Assembly (NCBI GenBank): GCA_964522445.1
Contig: CAZFUY010000140.1
Span: 1-5,774, forward strand
Reading direction: 5' to 3'
DNA: 5,774 nt
Source: CAZFUY01 sp964522445
GTDB lineage: Bacteria; Pseudomonadota; Gammaproteobacteria; SZUA-229
Under the pieces are notes generated by a model. That model worked only from the letters and a program-made list of their open reading frames with translations, was not told where the DNA came from and made no database searches. Positions 1-5,774 of this stretch are shown piece by piece. A program made the translations under genes and the position numbers. Each line of letters opens with the position of its first letter. The stretch's first letter is position 1.

Positions 1-957
1 GGCACAGCTGAGCCTGTTTTACAGGAATACGGTTATGATTACCCATTCATAAAAACCAGACACCTGTTCTCTGGTTCAAATATTGTTATTGGCAATCTTG
101 AAGGTCCTCTAACACACAGTGATACTCCCTATAAACCTGAAAAAGAATATCTATTTAAAACACCACCCGAACTAGTTACACCGGCTCTTAAAAAAGCAGG
201 GTTTAATGTCATTAATTTAGCCAACAATCATATTATGGATTTTGGTTCTCAAGGCCTTAAAGATACGATTAGATCTCTAAAGGACAATAATATTCACTAT
301 GTTGGTGCAGGTATGGATATTCAGCAGGCACGTAAAGCCACAATTATTAAATCCGGCAAATATAAAATCGGTTTTTTAAGCTATTCATTAACATTCCCTC
401 AAAGCTTCTGGGCGACTGAAGATAGCCCCGGCACAGCTTTTGGCCATGAATACCAAATTCGTGATGATGTTAAGCAACTAAAGAAAAAATCAGATATCGT
501 AATTGTTTCATTTCACTGGGGGCGAGAAAAAACCACTGAACTACGCGAATACCAGCCACAACTCGCAAGGGCGGCTATAGACGAAGGCGCAGACATGATA
601 ATTGGCCACCACCCACACATTTTGCAGGCCATTGAGCAATATAAGCAGGGGATTATTTTATATAGCCTGGGCAACTTCACCTTTGGGTCATATAGCAGCA
701 GTGCAGACTACAGTATTGTCGCTACTGCAATATTTAAAAATAAGCAATTTGACTCATTACAAATCACGCCGATAAATATATTAAATATAGATGTGAATTT
801 TCAACCACAATTACTATCAAATGAAGCAACTGATATAGTTATCAAACATATAAATCAGCTTTCCAGACAGTATAATACCCAGCTAGAAAAACAGCAGGGC
901 AGTGCATTTTTGAAAAAAATACACAATTCAATGCAATCTAATGCAATAATTAATTGA
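1..957 (+). CDS. CapA-family (poly-gamma-glutamate biosynthesis-like) metallophosphatase protein, 5' truncated by window
   Basis: The reading frame is open from base 1 to the TGA at 955-957, giving 318 visible residues; the true start lies upstream. An ATG at 235 falls inside the conserved core (the M of NNHIMDFG), so it is not the start. Visible family motifs, in residues counted from base 1, are GNLEGPLT (31-38), NLANNHIMDFG (about 72-82), SFHWGRE (about 170-176), GADMIIGHHPHI (about 196-207) and YSLGNFTF (221-228). These Asn/His/Glu motifs define the CapA/PgsA fold, which resembles calcineurin-type phosphoesterases. The first metal-binding motif, near the N-terminus, is cut off. Family members act at the cell surface in poly-gamma-glutamate or capsule formation, but many have no known substrate, and no capB/capC partner is visible. 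The last 70 or so residues are poorly conserved and AT-rich. Family assignment is secure; function is not. Confidence 0.9.
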   Translation, partial: GTAEPVLQEYGYDYPFIKTRHLFSGSNIVIGNLEGPLTHSDTPYKPEKEYLFKTPPELVTPALKKAGFNVINLANNHIMDFGSQGLKDTIRSLKDNNIHYVGAGMDIQQARKATIIKSGKYKIGFLSYSLTFPQSFWATEDSPGTAFGHEYQIRDDVKQLKKKSDIVIVSFHWGREKTTELREYQPQLARAAIDEGADMIIGHHPHILQAIEQYKQGIILYSLGNFTFGSYSSSADYSIVATAIFKNKQFDSLQITPINILNIDVNFQPQLLSNEATDIVIKHINQLSRQYNTQLEKQQGSAFLKKIHNSMQSNAIIN

Positions 958-982
958 TATATTAAACATTTCAAGCTATTTT
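954..982 (+). promoter_or_regulatory. Possible sigma70 promoter for the M23 peptidase-anmK pair
   Basis: TTGATA (954-959) is followed after 17 bases by TATTTT (977-982). The -35 matches consensus at 5 of 6 positions and the -10 at 4 of 6. It overlaps the capA stop codon and would start transcription about 20 bases before the GTG start of the peptidase gene. In AT-rich DNA such matches arise by chance, and I see no terminator after the capA gene, so read-through from it is equally possible. Confidence 0.3.
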
Positions 983-1007
983 AAGTAAAAAATACCTAGA
1001 TATTTCT

Positions 1008-2411
1008 GTGAATTACAATAACTTTATAAACAAAGACTTTCGAAGTCGTCCTCAAACTAAGCGACACCCTCATCTTCGCTGGGCGTTACTTGCTGCCGGC
1101 TGCGCTGTTTTAGGCGTTGTTCTCGCCAGTACAAACACCGGTCTGGAGCAGGATTCCAGGCTACCAGAAATCAATAATGCCATACAGACAACTCTCGAAT
1201 TAGACAGTCAAATATCAGACACAGAAAGTTTCAAACTCAACCTGCCTGAAACAAAATTACAGGAAGCAGCAAACGATAAAGAACAGTCCGATGCTTTTAC
1301 TAAAGAGTTCAACTGGATAGAACTTAAAGTTAAGCGAGGCGATAGCCTTTCTATTCTGTTTGATAAAGCAAAAATCAAACCCAATCAACTTTTAGAGTTA
1401 ATGCAACTGAAAGATACTCGCGCACTAACAAAAATACACCCTGGCGATATTATAAAAGTTGTTGCTAACGATGAAGGGCAACTTCAGGCATTACATTATG
1501 CTATTAATAGCATCCAGTACCTGCGCGTTATTCGTCAGCAAGATACACTTAGCGCAAAAACACTTAAACACGCAATAGAAAAACGAACCGCTTATGCTTC
1601 TGCAGAAATTGACTCTTCTTTATTTTTAGCCTCTCAAAAAGCAGGGCTTTCTCAAAATTTAACCATGGAACTGGCTAATGTTTTTGGCTGGGATATCGAC
1701 TTTGCTCTGGACATTCGTTCAGGCGATAAATTTACAATTATCTATGAAGAAATTTTTAAAAATGGCGAGAAACTAAAAGATGGAAATATTCTGGCCGCAG
1801 AATTTATTAATCAGGGAAAAACATATCGTGCTTTACGTTATGCAAACCCAGTAACAAATACAACAGGCTATTACTCACCAGACGGGCATAGTTTACGAAA
1901 AGCATTTTTACGCAGCCCGGTAAAATTTAGCCGTATTAGTTCAAGATTTACAACCCGACGCTACCATCCTTTATTACACAAATTTCGCTCCCATAAAGGC
2001 GTGGATTATGCAGCATCGCGTGGCACAGCCATTCGCGCATCAGGTGATGGCAAAGTTATTTTTAGAGGACGAAAAGGTGGCTATGGCAATGCGGTTGTTA
2101 TAAAACACGGTAGTCGCTACAGCACATTATACGCGCACCTATCAAAATTTAATCGCAAAGCACGTTCTGGCAGCAGGGTAAAACAAGGCCAGATTATTGG
2201 TTATGTTGGCTCTACTGGTTTAGCCTCTGGCCCACATCTTCATTATGAGTTTCGAGTTAACGGCGTTCACCGCAATCCTTTAACCGTAAAATTCCCCAGC
2301 ACTAAACCTATTCCAAAACGCTACCGGGAAAATTTTGAGCTTACAACGCAAACGTACGTAGCCCAATTAGACGTTTTATCTCGCAGCACTTTGGCTTTAA
2401 ACGAAAACTAA
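1008..2411 (+). CDS. M23 family murein DD-endopeptidase, MepM/Csd3-like, membrane anchored
   Basis: A 467-residue cell-wall hydrolase, similar in length to E. coli MepM (about 440). Domain order: a basic cytoplasmic N-terminus, one hydrophobic anchor (WALLAAGCAVLGVVLA, 25-40), a linker, a LysM/OapA-like domain (about 104-152, with RGDSLSILF and HPGDIIKVV), a Csd3-like second domain (about 196-300), and a C-terminal M23 lysostaphin-type domain (about 308-428). The catalytic set is complete: HKGVD gives zinc ligands H329 and D333, LYAHLS gives H377, and GPHLHYEF gives H410 with zinc ligand H412. Such enzymes cut the D-Ala-mDAP crosslinks of periplasmic peptidoglycan so that new strands can be inserted. 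The start is a GTG with no clear Shine-Dalgarno sequence. No ATG, GTG or TTG lies upstream in frame before the stop at 963, and starting later would lose the anchor. The stop codon abuts the anmK ATG, so the two are almost surely co-transcribed. Confidence 0.93.
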   Translation: MNYNNFINKDFRSRPQTKRHPHLRWALLAAGCAVLGVVLASTNTGLEQDSRLPEINNAIQTTLELDSQISDTESFKLNLPETKLQEAANDKEQSDAFTKEFNWIELKVKRGDSLSILFDKAKIKPNQLLELMQLKDTRALTKIHPGDIIKVVANDEGQLQALHYAINSIQYLRVIRQQDTLSAKTLKHAIEKRTAYASAEIDSSLFLASQKAGLSQNLTMELANVFGWDIDFALDIRSGDKFTIIYEEIFKNGEKLKDGNILAAEFINQGKTYRALRYANPVTNTTGYYSPDGHSLRKAFLRSPVKFSRISSRFTTRRYHPLLHKFRSHKGVDYAASRGTAIRASGDGKVIFRGRKGGYGNAVVIKHGSRYSTLYAHLSKFNRKARSGSRVKQGQIIGYVGSTGLASGPHLHYEFRVNGVHRNPLTVKFPSTKPIPKRYRENFELTTQTYVAQLDVLSRSTLALNEN

Positions 2412-3524
2412 ATGGCCGAGCTATACATTGGCCTGATGTCAGGTACCAGCATGGATGGTATCGATGCAGCTTTGGTTGAATTCAATAAAGACCAGTTTCA
2501 ATTAATCGAACACCACAGCCATAGCATTCCCTTACAACTTATCAACAAACTTCAGCAACTCGCATTAAACAAAACCAGTATTAATCTGGATATGCTTGGT
2601 GAAACAGATGCCGAACTGGGTAATGTTTTTGCAGATGCTGTTAAAACATTATTAAAAAAATCAAATATTGAAGCAAATGCAATAAAAGCCATTGGCTCAC
2701 ATGGCCAAACTATCCGGCACACGCCTAAAGGGAAACACGCCTTCAGTTTACAAATTGGTGACGCAAACAGGATTGCATATAACACAGGCATAACAACTGT
2801 CACAGATTTCAGGCGAAGAGATATTGCTGCGGGTGGCGAAGGCGCTCCCCTGACACCGGCTTTTCATAATAATATTTTCAGACAGGAAAATGAAAATTGC
2901 ACTGTACTTAATATCGGTGGCATTGCCAATGTTACATATTTAGCCGCAGATAAAAATAAAGCATGTACTGGTTTTGATACTGGCCCTGGAAATACATTAA
3001 TGGATAGCTGGATCAAAAAGTATCAGCAAAAAAACTTTGATTTAAATGGGGCATGGGCCGCAAGCACACAGGCTGATCAATCACTTGTTGAAAAATTAAT
3101 GCTAGATTCTTTTATTCATGAAGCACCGCCAAAAAGTACAGGTCGCGAGCATTACAACTTGCACTGGCTGGACAAACAATTAAGAGATTTTAAAAATATA
3201 AAAGCCAATACTGTCCAGGCAAGCTTATGTGAATTCACTGCTCAAAGTATTCAGTTCTCTATTAAAAAATATTTACCTGACACACAAACAGTTATTGTAT
3301 GTGGCGGTGGAGCACATAACACCCACTTAATGCAGCGACTTAATAATTTATTACCCGAAATAAAAATTGATGCCAGCGATCAACACGGCCTGTCCGCAGA
3401 CTGGGTGGAAGCGGTTGCCTTTGCATGGCTAGCCAAACAAACAATGGAAGGAAAACCCGGCAATCTTACGGATGTTACCGGGGCAGATCAGAAGGTTATT
3501 TTAGGCGCGATTTATCCTGCTTAA
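2412..3524 (+). CDS. anmK: Anhydro-N-acetylmuramic acid kinase
   Basis: A cytoplasmic kinase of 370 residues (E. coli 369). It opens the 1,6-anhydro ring of anhydroMurNAc and phosphorylates it to MurNAc-6-phosphate, a step in recycling murein turnover products. Full-length family motifs are present: the N-terminal phosphate-binding GLMSGTSMDGIDAALVEF (7-24), GSHGQTIRHTP (95-105), TDFRRRDIAAGGEGAPLTP (131-149), LNIGGIANVTYL (166-177), GFDTGPGNTLMDSW (187-200), whose D189 matches the proposed catalytic aspartate of the Pseudomonas enzyme, and VCGGGAHNTHLM (296-307). The ATG directly follows the stop of the M23 peptidase gene with no spacer, and I see no good Shine-Dalgarno sequence, so translation is probably coupled. 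Pairing with an endopeptidase gene makes functional sense: one loosens the wall and the other recovers amino-sugar fragments. The next enzyme of the pathway, MurQ, is not in the window. Confidence 0.97.
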   Translation: MAELYIGLMSGTSMDGIDAALVEFNKDQFQLIEHHSHSIPLQLINKLQQLALNKTSINLDMLGETDAELGNVFADAVKTLLKKSNIEANAIKAIGSHGQTIRHTPKGKHAFSLQIGDANRIAYNTGITTVTDFRRRDIAAGGEGAPLTPAFHNNIFRQENENCTVLNIGGIANVTYLAADKNKACTGFDTGPGNTLMDSWIKKYQQKNFDLNGAWAASTQADQSLVEKLMLDSFIHEAPPKSTGREHYNLHWLDKQLRDFKNIKANTVQASLCEFTAQSIQFSIKKYLPDTQTVIVCGGGAHNTHLMQRLNNLLPEIKIDASDQHGLSADWVEAVAFAWLAKQTMEGKPGNLTDVTGADQKVILGAIYPA

Positions 3525-3561
3525 TTGTCTCTAGCTAGTCATAAGCAGTCGTTAACCAAAA

Positions 3562-3679
3562 TCAAAAGCTATTCACCACAGAGAGCGCAGAGTTTTTTTT
3601 AGTTTGCGCTACGCGCAAAAATACAAGAAACAAGCTTTTCTCTGTGTTCTCCATGTCCTCTGTGGTGAATAATTTTTGA
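3562..3679. repeat. Intergenic inverted repeat of the CACAGAG type, possible bidirectional terminator
   Basis: The outer arms 3562-3583 and 3658-3679 are reverse complements with two mismatches. The inner 14 bases, TATTCACCACAGAG (3570-3583) and CTCTGTGGTGAATA (3658-3671), pair perfectly. A second, shorter pairing (CAGAG 3588-3592 with CTCTG 3640-3644) continues the stem after an unequal bulge, and a GCGC hairpin sits in the loop. ACCACAGAG...CACAGAG strings are familiar to me as short dispersed intergenic repeats in many bacterial genomes, so this is probably one copy of such a family rather than a unique site. It sits between the convergent ends of anmK and the citrate synthase gene. Each outer arm is followed by a short T run in the outgoing direction (TTTTT at 3673-3677 on plus; TTTT on minus), so it could terminate both transcripts. 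Whether it does is inference. Confidence 0.75.
3603..3619. repeat. Perfect 7-bp hairpin inside the CACAGAG repeat
   Basis: TTTGCGC-TAC-GCGCAAA forms a perfect seven-pair stem with a three-base loop. A run of eight T (3593-3600) lies just before it on the plus strand. No T run follows the hairpin in either direction, so it is not a standard Rho-independent terminator by itself. It looks like the central part of the surrounding repeat element. Confidence 0.7.
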
Positions 3680-3731
3680 CTTTAACTATCTGCAAAAGGA
3701 TGCAAACAGACATATCCCAGCTTATTACAAA

Positions 3732-4862
3732 TCAACGCTTATCTATTGAAACATATGGTCTTTCTGTGCGCCCTGTATAAACCTGAGTAGGTCTAAATAT
3801 TCGATTATCAAAAAGCTGTTCCTGCCAATGTGCCAACCAGCCTGCCGAACGTGAAATGGCAAATAAAGGCGTAAACTGGTCTATTGGTATCCCCATTTCT
3901 CTGTAAAGAATGCCCGAATAAAAATCAACATTTGGGAATACACCTTTTTCAGACAGCCTCTCTCCACTAGCTTCTTCCAGTGCTATTGCTGTTTCAAATA
4001 GAGGACTGATACTGCCTTTTTTCTCCGCCCATTCCATCATCATTTTTTGCAAAAAAGTCGCCCGCGGGTCTTTTACTTTATATTCTCTATGCCCCATGCC
4101 CCAGATTTTGCCTTTATTATCCAGTTGCTCATCAACCCAGGCTTTGGCTTTATCAGGAGAACCAATTTCCTGCAGCATTTGTACAACTCTTTCATTGGCT
4201 CCACCATGAAGAGGGCCAGCTAAAGTGCCAATTGCGGCAGCTACAACCAGGTTCGGATTAGCCAGAGTGGACGCAGCAACAAGTGCCGCAAAGGTAGATG
4301 CATTTATTGTATGTTCCGCATGTAGAATCAAACAGGCATCCATAATTCTTGCAACATCTGGGGCTGGCTCTTCCCCTGTAAACATATACAGTAGATTTGC
4401 TGCATAACTTAAATCTTTTCTTGGCAAAATAGGATCATAGCCATTGCGAATATGCTCCCACATGGTCACCAGCGTAGCCATACGAGCAATAATCTTTACC
4501 GACATTTTATAATCGCTGTATTTTTTATCACCATCATCAGGGTAAAACATACCCAGACTAGCCACAGATGTTTGCAGCATTTCCATTGGATGCCCTGTCA
4601 CCGGCATGTATTTCATTATTTCACGAACATTGTACTTAACAACACGATTGCCACGACTCAGGCGCTCATACTCACTCAATTCATCTCTGGATGGCAGCTC
4701 TCCTTTTAACAAAAGCAAAGTTGTTTCTTCAAAAGTGCTTTTTGCAGCCAGCTCTTCAATGCGATAGCCGCGATAAGCCAATAAGCCAACTTCACCATCC
4801 AGATAGGATATATTAGATTTGGTAGCTGGAACCCCAGCCAGGCCGGGTAAATATTCACTCAT
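3732..4862 (-). CDS. Citrate synthase, short form (citrate/2-methylcitrate synthase family)
   Basis: A 376-residue enzyme that condenses acetyl-CoA with oxaloacetate to citrate at TCA cycle entry. All key residues are present: H184 in HAEHTINASTF (oxaloacetate binding), catalytic H219 in GPLHGGANE, H258 in GMGHREYKVKDPRA with R267, catalytic D313 in NVDFYSG, R338 in ISRSAGW and R357 in FRPTQVYTG. The protein begins right at LPGLAGVPATKS and lacks the extra N-terminal region of the roughly 427-residue, NADH-sensitive hexameric GltA of enterobacteria and pseudomonads. It belongs with the shorter dimeric type seen in Bacillus, archaea and PrpC proteins. Sequence alone cannot exclude 2-methylcitrate synthase activity, but no prpB, prpD or acnD gene is adjacent, so citrate synthase is the better call. 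The ATG start has a good Shine-Dalgarno sequence (AAAAGGA, 7 bases upstream). The gene is separated from erpA by a strong terminator, so it probably has its own promoter. Confidence 0.93.
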   Translation of the reverse strand: MSEYLPGLAGVPATKSNISYLDGEVGLLAYRGYRIEELAAKSTFEETTLLLLKGELPSRDELSEYERLSRGNRVVKYNVREIMKYMPVTGHPMEMLQTSVASLGMFYPDDGDKKYSDYKMSVKIIARMATLVTMWEHIRNGYDPILPRKDLSYAANLLYMFTGEEPAPDVARIMDACLILHAEHTINASTFAALVAASTLANPNLVVAAAIGTLAGPLHGGANERVVQMLQEIGSPDKAKAWVDEQLDNKGKIWGMGHREYKVKDPRATFLQKMMMEWAEKKGSISPLFETAIALEEASGERLSEKGVFPNVDFYSGILYREMGIPIDQFTPLFAISRSAGWLAHWQEQLFDNRIFRPTQVYTGRTERPYVSIDKR

Positions 4863-4900
4863 TGGGATATCCTTTTGTAATTTTTATAGGGGGGAGGTCG

Positions 4901-4928
4901 TATAGAATAACAAGTTAAAAGACTTCAA
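4901..4928 (-). promoter_or_regulatory. Weak candidate promoter for the citrate synthase gene
   Basis: On the minus strand TTGAAG (4928-4923) precedes TCTATA (4906-4901) with a 16-base spacer. The -35 matches at 4 of 6 positions and the -10 at only 3 of 6. A run of six C and a TATAAA follow just downstream on the same strand. The upstream erpA terminator implies that a promoter exists somewhere in 4863-4988, but I cannot place it firmly. Confidence 0.2.
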
Positions 4929-4988
4929 ACAAATAGCTGCGCGCAATACAGATCATGTACGTTCACTTAGTAGCTATATATCCTACAC

Positions 4989-5015
4989 AAAAAAAAAGGA
5001 TGCCGAAGCACCCTT
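4989..5015 (-). terminator. Rho-independent terminator of erpA
   Basis: Read on the minus strand, AGGGTGC-TTCG-GCATCCT forms a seven-pair stem (5014-5008 with 5003-4997, one G-U pair) closed by a very stable C(UUCG)G loop, followed at once by an unbroken run of nine T. It begins 24 bases past the erpA stop codon. It should end the erpA transcript and isolate the citrate synthase gene. Confidence 0.93.
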
Positions 5016-5038
5016 ATTTTAACTACTTTTGATTAAGA

Positions 5039-5404
5039 TCACTCTGCGGGTGAAAATGACGATCCACAGCCACAGGTTGTTGCAGCATTAGGGTTACGAA
5101 TAACAAATTGTGACCCCTGCAGATCTTCTTTGTAATCAATCTCAGCACCAACCAGATACTGAAAACTCATGGGATCAATTAACAGCGTAACGCCACCATT
5201 TTCTACTGTTGTGTCGCCATCATTAATAGCTTCATCAAATGTGAACCCATACTGAAAACCAGAGCAACCACCACCACTAATAAATACTCGTAGCTTTAAA
5301 TTAGGATTTTTTTCTTCCTCAATCAGATTCTTTACTTTGGCTGCTGCTGCATCAGTAAAAACCAGCGCATCAGGAATAGCATTTTCAACTGTTTCAGCAG
5401 TCAT
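5039..5404 (-). CDS. erpA: Iron-sulfur cluster insertion protein ErpA (A-type carrier)
   Basis: A 121-residue cytoplasmic carrier that receives Fe-S clusters from the assembly scaffold and hands them to apo-targets, including enzymes of isoprenoid synthesis and respiration. The A-type signature is complete: C47 in SGGGCSGFQYGF, then C111 and C113 in TTCGCGSSF. The C-x63-C-x-C spacing is the same as in E. coli ErpA (C42, C106, C108). DPMSFQYLVGAEIDYKEDLQGSQFVIRNPNA is typical of ErpA rather than IscA or SufA (here given only as context: key parts are DPMS at 77-80 and the NPNA at 104-107). The first 12 or so residues are variable, as is usual. The start is fixed by a good Shine-Dalgarno sequence, GGAGA at 5416-5412, 7 bases before the ATG. 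The gene stands alone between the bactofilin gene and a strong terminator, with an IscR-like operator upstream, so expression is probably tied to Fe-S cluster status. Confidence 0.96.
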   Translation of the reverse strand: MTAETVENAIPDALVFTDAAAAKVKNLIEEEKNPNLKLRVFISGGGCSGFQYGFTFDEAINDGDTTVENGGVTLLIDPMSFQYLVGAEIDYKEDLQGSQFVIRNPNAATTCGCGSSFSPAE

Positions 5405-5476
5405 ACAATATTCTCCAAACTTTACTTTAAATACTGCAGATAGATTATTCGCAGATTTTAAATTTAATAAATTAAC

Positions 5477-5490
5477 AGACCGACAGGTCT
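5477..5490. repeat. Small inverted repeat next to the IscR-like site
   Basis: AGACC-GACA-GGTCT is a perfect five-base inverted repeat with a four-base centre, directly abutting the IscR-like operator on the erpA side. It could be a second operator half, a small hairpin in the 5' leader of the erpA mRNA, or chance. I do not recognise it as a known regulator site. Confidence 0.4.
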
Positions 5491-5515
5491 ATATCCGACT
5501 ATTTTAGTCAACTTT
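5491..5515 (-). promoter_or_regulatory. Putative IscR type 1 operator upstream of erpA
   Basis: The minus strand of this 25-base stretch has AAAGTTGACT at its left end and AGTCGGATAT at its right, joined by AAAAT. Against the E. coli IscR type 1 consensus as I remember it (ATASYYGACTRTAWYAGTCRRSTAT), 22 of 25 positions agree, including the whole GACT...AGTC inverted core. IscR with a bound [2Fe-2S] cluster represses such sites, and erpA (yadR) is a known type 1 target in E. coli. It lies 87-111 bases before the erpA start codon. TTGACT inside it could serve as a -35, but no good -10 lies 16-18 bases on. TAAAAT inside it could be a -10, with a poor -35. The exact promoter is unresolved. Confidence 0.75.
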
Positions 5516-5560
5516 TATATACAAATCCACTGTTATATTTATCCGGCTCTGTGCAGGGAA

Positions 5561-5774
5561 TCAACTGGCAGCTGGATGCGGATCCTCTACTTCAGAATCC
5601 TGTTTATCTTTTTGAAATTCAAGCAGTTTTTTCTCATTTTTACAATGTACCAGACTACCATTCACTTCTGAACCCATGGCCATTTCAAGTAAATTGTAAT
5701 AAACATTGCCATTTATCTGCGCATGACAGGATAATTCCACACGCTCAGCAGCATAAACATCACCCACGACTTCG
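5561..5774 (-). CDS. Bactofilin (polymer-forming cytoskeletal protein), C-terminal part
   Basis: The frame is open to the right edge of the window, so only the last 70 residues and the TGA (5563-5561) are seen. A GTG at 5767-5765 is an internal valine codon, not the start. The visible part begins EVVGDVYAAERVEL and continues through INGNVYY, LLEMAMGSEV and NGSLVH. The G-x-V/I...G-x-V/L spacing is the repeat of the bactofilin beta-helix, which self-assembles into nucleotide-free filaments on the inner membrane and positions cell-wall enzymes. The helix ends at about LVHC and is followed by a charged, probably disordered tail (KNEKKLLEF...PHPAAS). In Pseudomonas a bactofilin gene sits next to erpA in the same way, as I recall. 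The 156 bases to erpA hold the IscR-like operator, so the two genes are probably regulated separately despite the shared direction. I see no clear terminator after this gene. Confidence 0.85.
   Translation of the reverse strand, partial: EVVGDVYAAERVELSCHAQINGNVYYNLLEMAMGSEVNGSLVHCKNEKKLLEFQKDKQDSEVEDPHPAAS

Noticed and set aside
2552..2803. Open frame of 83 codons on the minus strand inside anmK
   Set aside because: It lies wholly inside a full-length, well-conserved anmK and encodes a cysteine-rich, low-sense product with no recognisable motif.
3691..3710. Tandem TGCAAA repeat (TGCAAAAGGA then TGCAAACAGA)
   Set aside because: Two imperfect ten-base units are too few to call a repeat array, and they match no known site.
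4225..4407. Open frame of 60 codons on the plus strand inside the citrate synthase gene
   Set aside because: It is antisense to the conserved catalytic core of citrate synthase, and its Ala/Ser-rich product is the usual result of reading that core backwards.
4452..4709. Open frame of 85 codons on the plus strand inside the citrate synthase gene
   Set aside because: It is an antisense shadow with many His codons arising from reversed Met codons, no ribosome binding site and no known family.
3712..4870. Eight-base inverted repeat ATATCCCA (3712-3719) and TGGGATAT (4863-4870) flanking the citrate synthase gene
   Set aside because: It is suggestive of insertion ends, but eight bases over more than 1 kb is within chance, one copy abuts the start codon and ribosome binding site, and no target duplication is visible.
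4887..4897. G-rich run (GGGGGGAGG) upstream of the citrate synthase gene
   Set aside because: It is a single G tract with too few further tracts nearby to form a quadruplex, and it reads as C on the transcribed minus strand, so it is not a ribosome binding site.
5450..5475. AT-rich stretch before erpA, with the short palindrome ATTTAATAAAT
   Set aside because: Low-complexity AT sequence yields such palindromes easily. It contains a TAAAAT on the minus strand, but no acceptable -35 lies at the right distance.

Overview
The window reads as a chromosomal housekeeping segment of an AT-rich gammaproteobacterium. The main evidence is the grouping of an M23 murein endopeptidase, anmK, erpA and a bactofilin, a neighbourhood I recall from Pseudomonas and relatives. 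The ErpA-type iron-sulfur carrier and an IscR-like operator in front of it also fit. Nothing looks like a phage, a plasmid, a CRISPR locus or a new defence system.

Left half, plus strand: the 3' part of a CapA-family metallophosphatase-like gene (start outside the window), a 50-base gap that may hold a promoter, an inner-membrane-anchored MepM/Csd3-like M23 endopeptidase, and anmK starting on the very next base. The last two genes form a murein remodelling and recycling pair.

Middle: anmK converges on a minus-strand gene for a short-form citrate synthase. The 207-base junction holds an inverted repeat built on the CACAGAG motif, with a GCGC hairpin inside it. It looks like a dispersed intergenic repeat and might also terminate transcription from both sides.

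Right half, minus strand (reading leftward): the 3' end of a bactofilin gene (start outside the window), a 156-base regulatory gap with a strong match to an IscR type 1 operator, erpA, and a textbook Rho-independent terminator with a UUCG loop that separates erpA from the citrate synthase gene.

Two themes emerge. One is cell-wall architecture: endopeptidase, anhydromuramic acid kinase, bactofilin and possibly the CapA-like protein. The other is iron-sulfur carrier control. The citrate synthase does not obviously belong to either and may be a later insertion into a conserved block.
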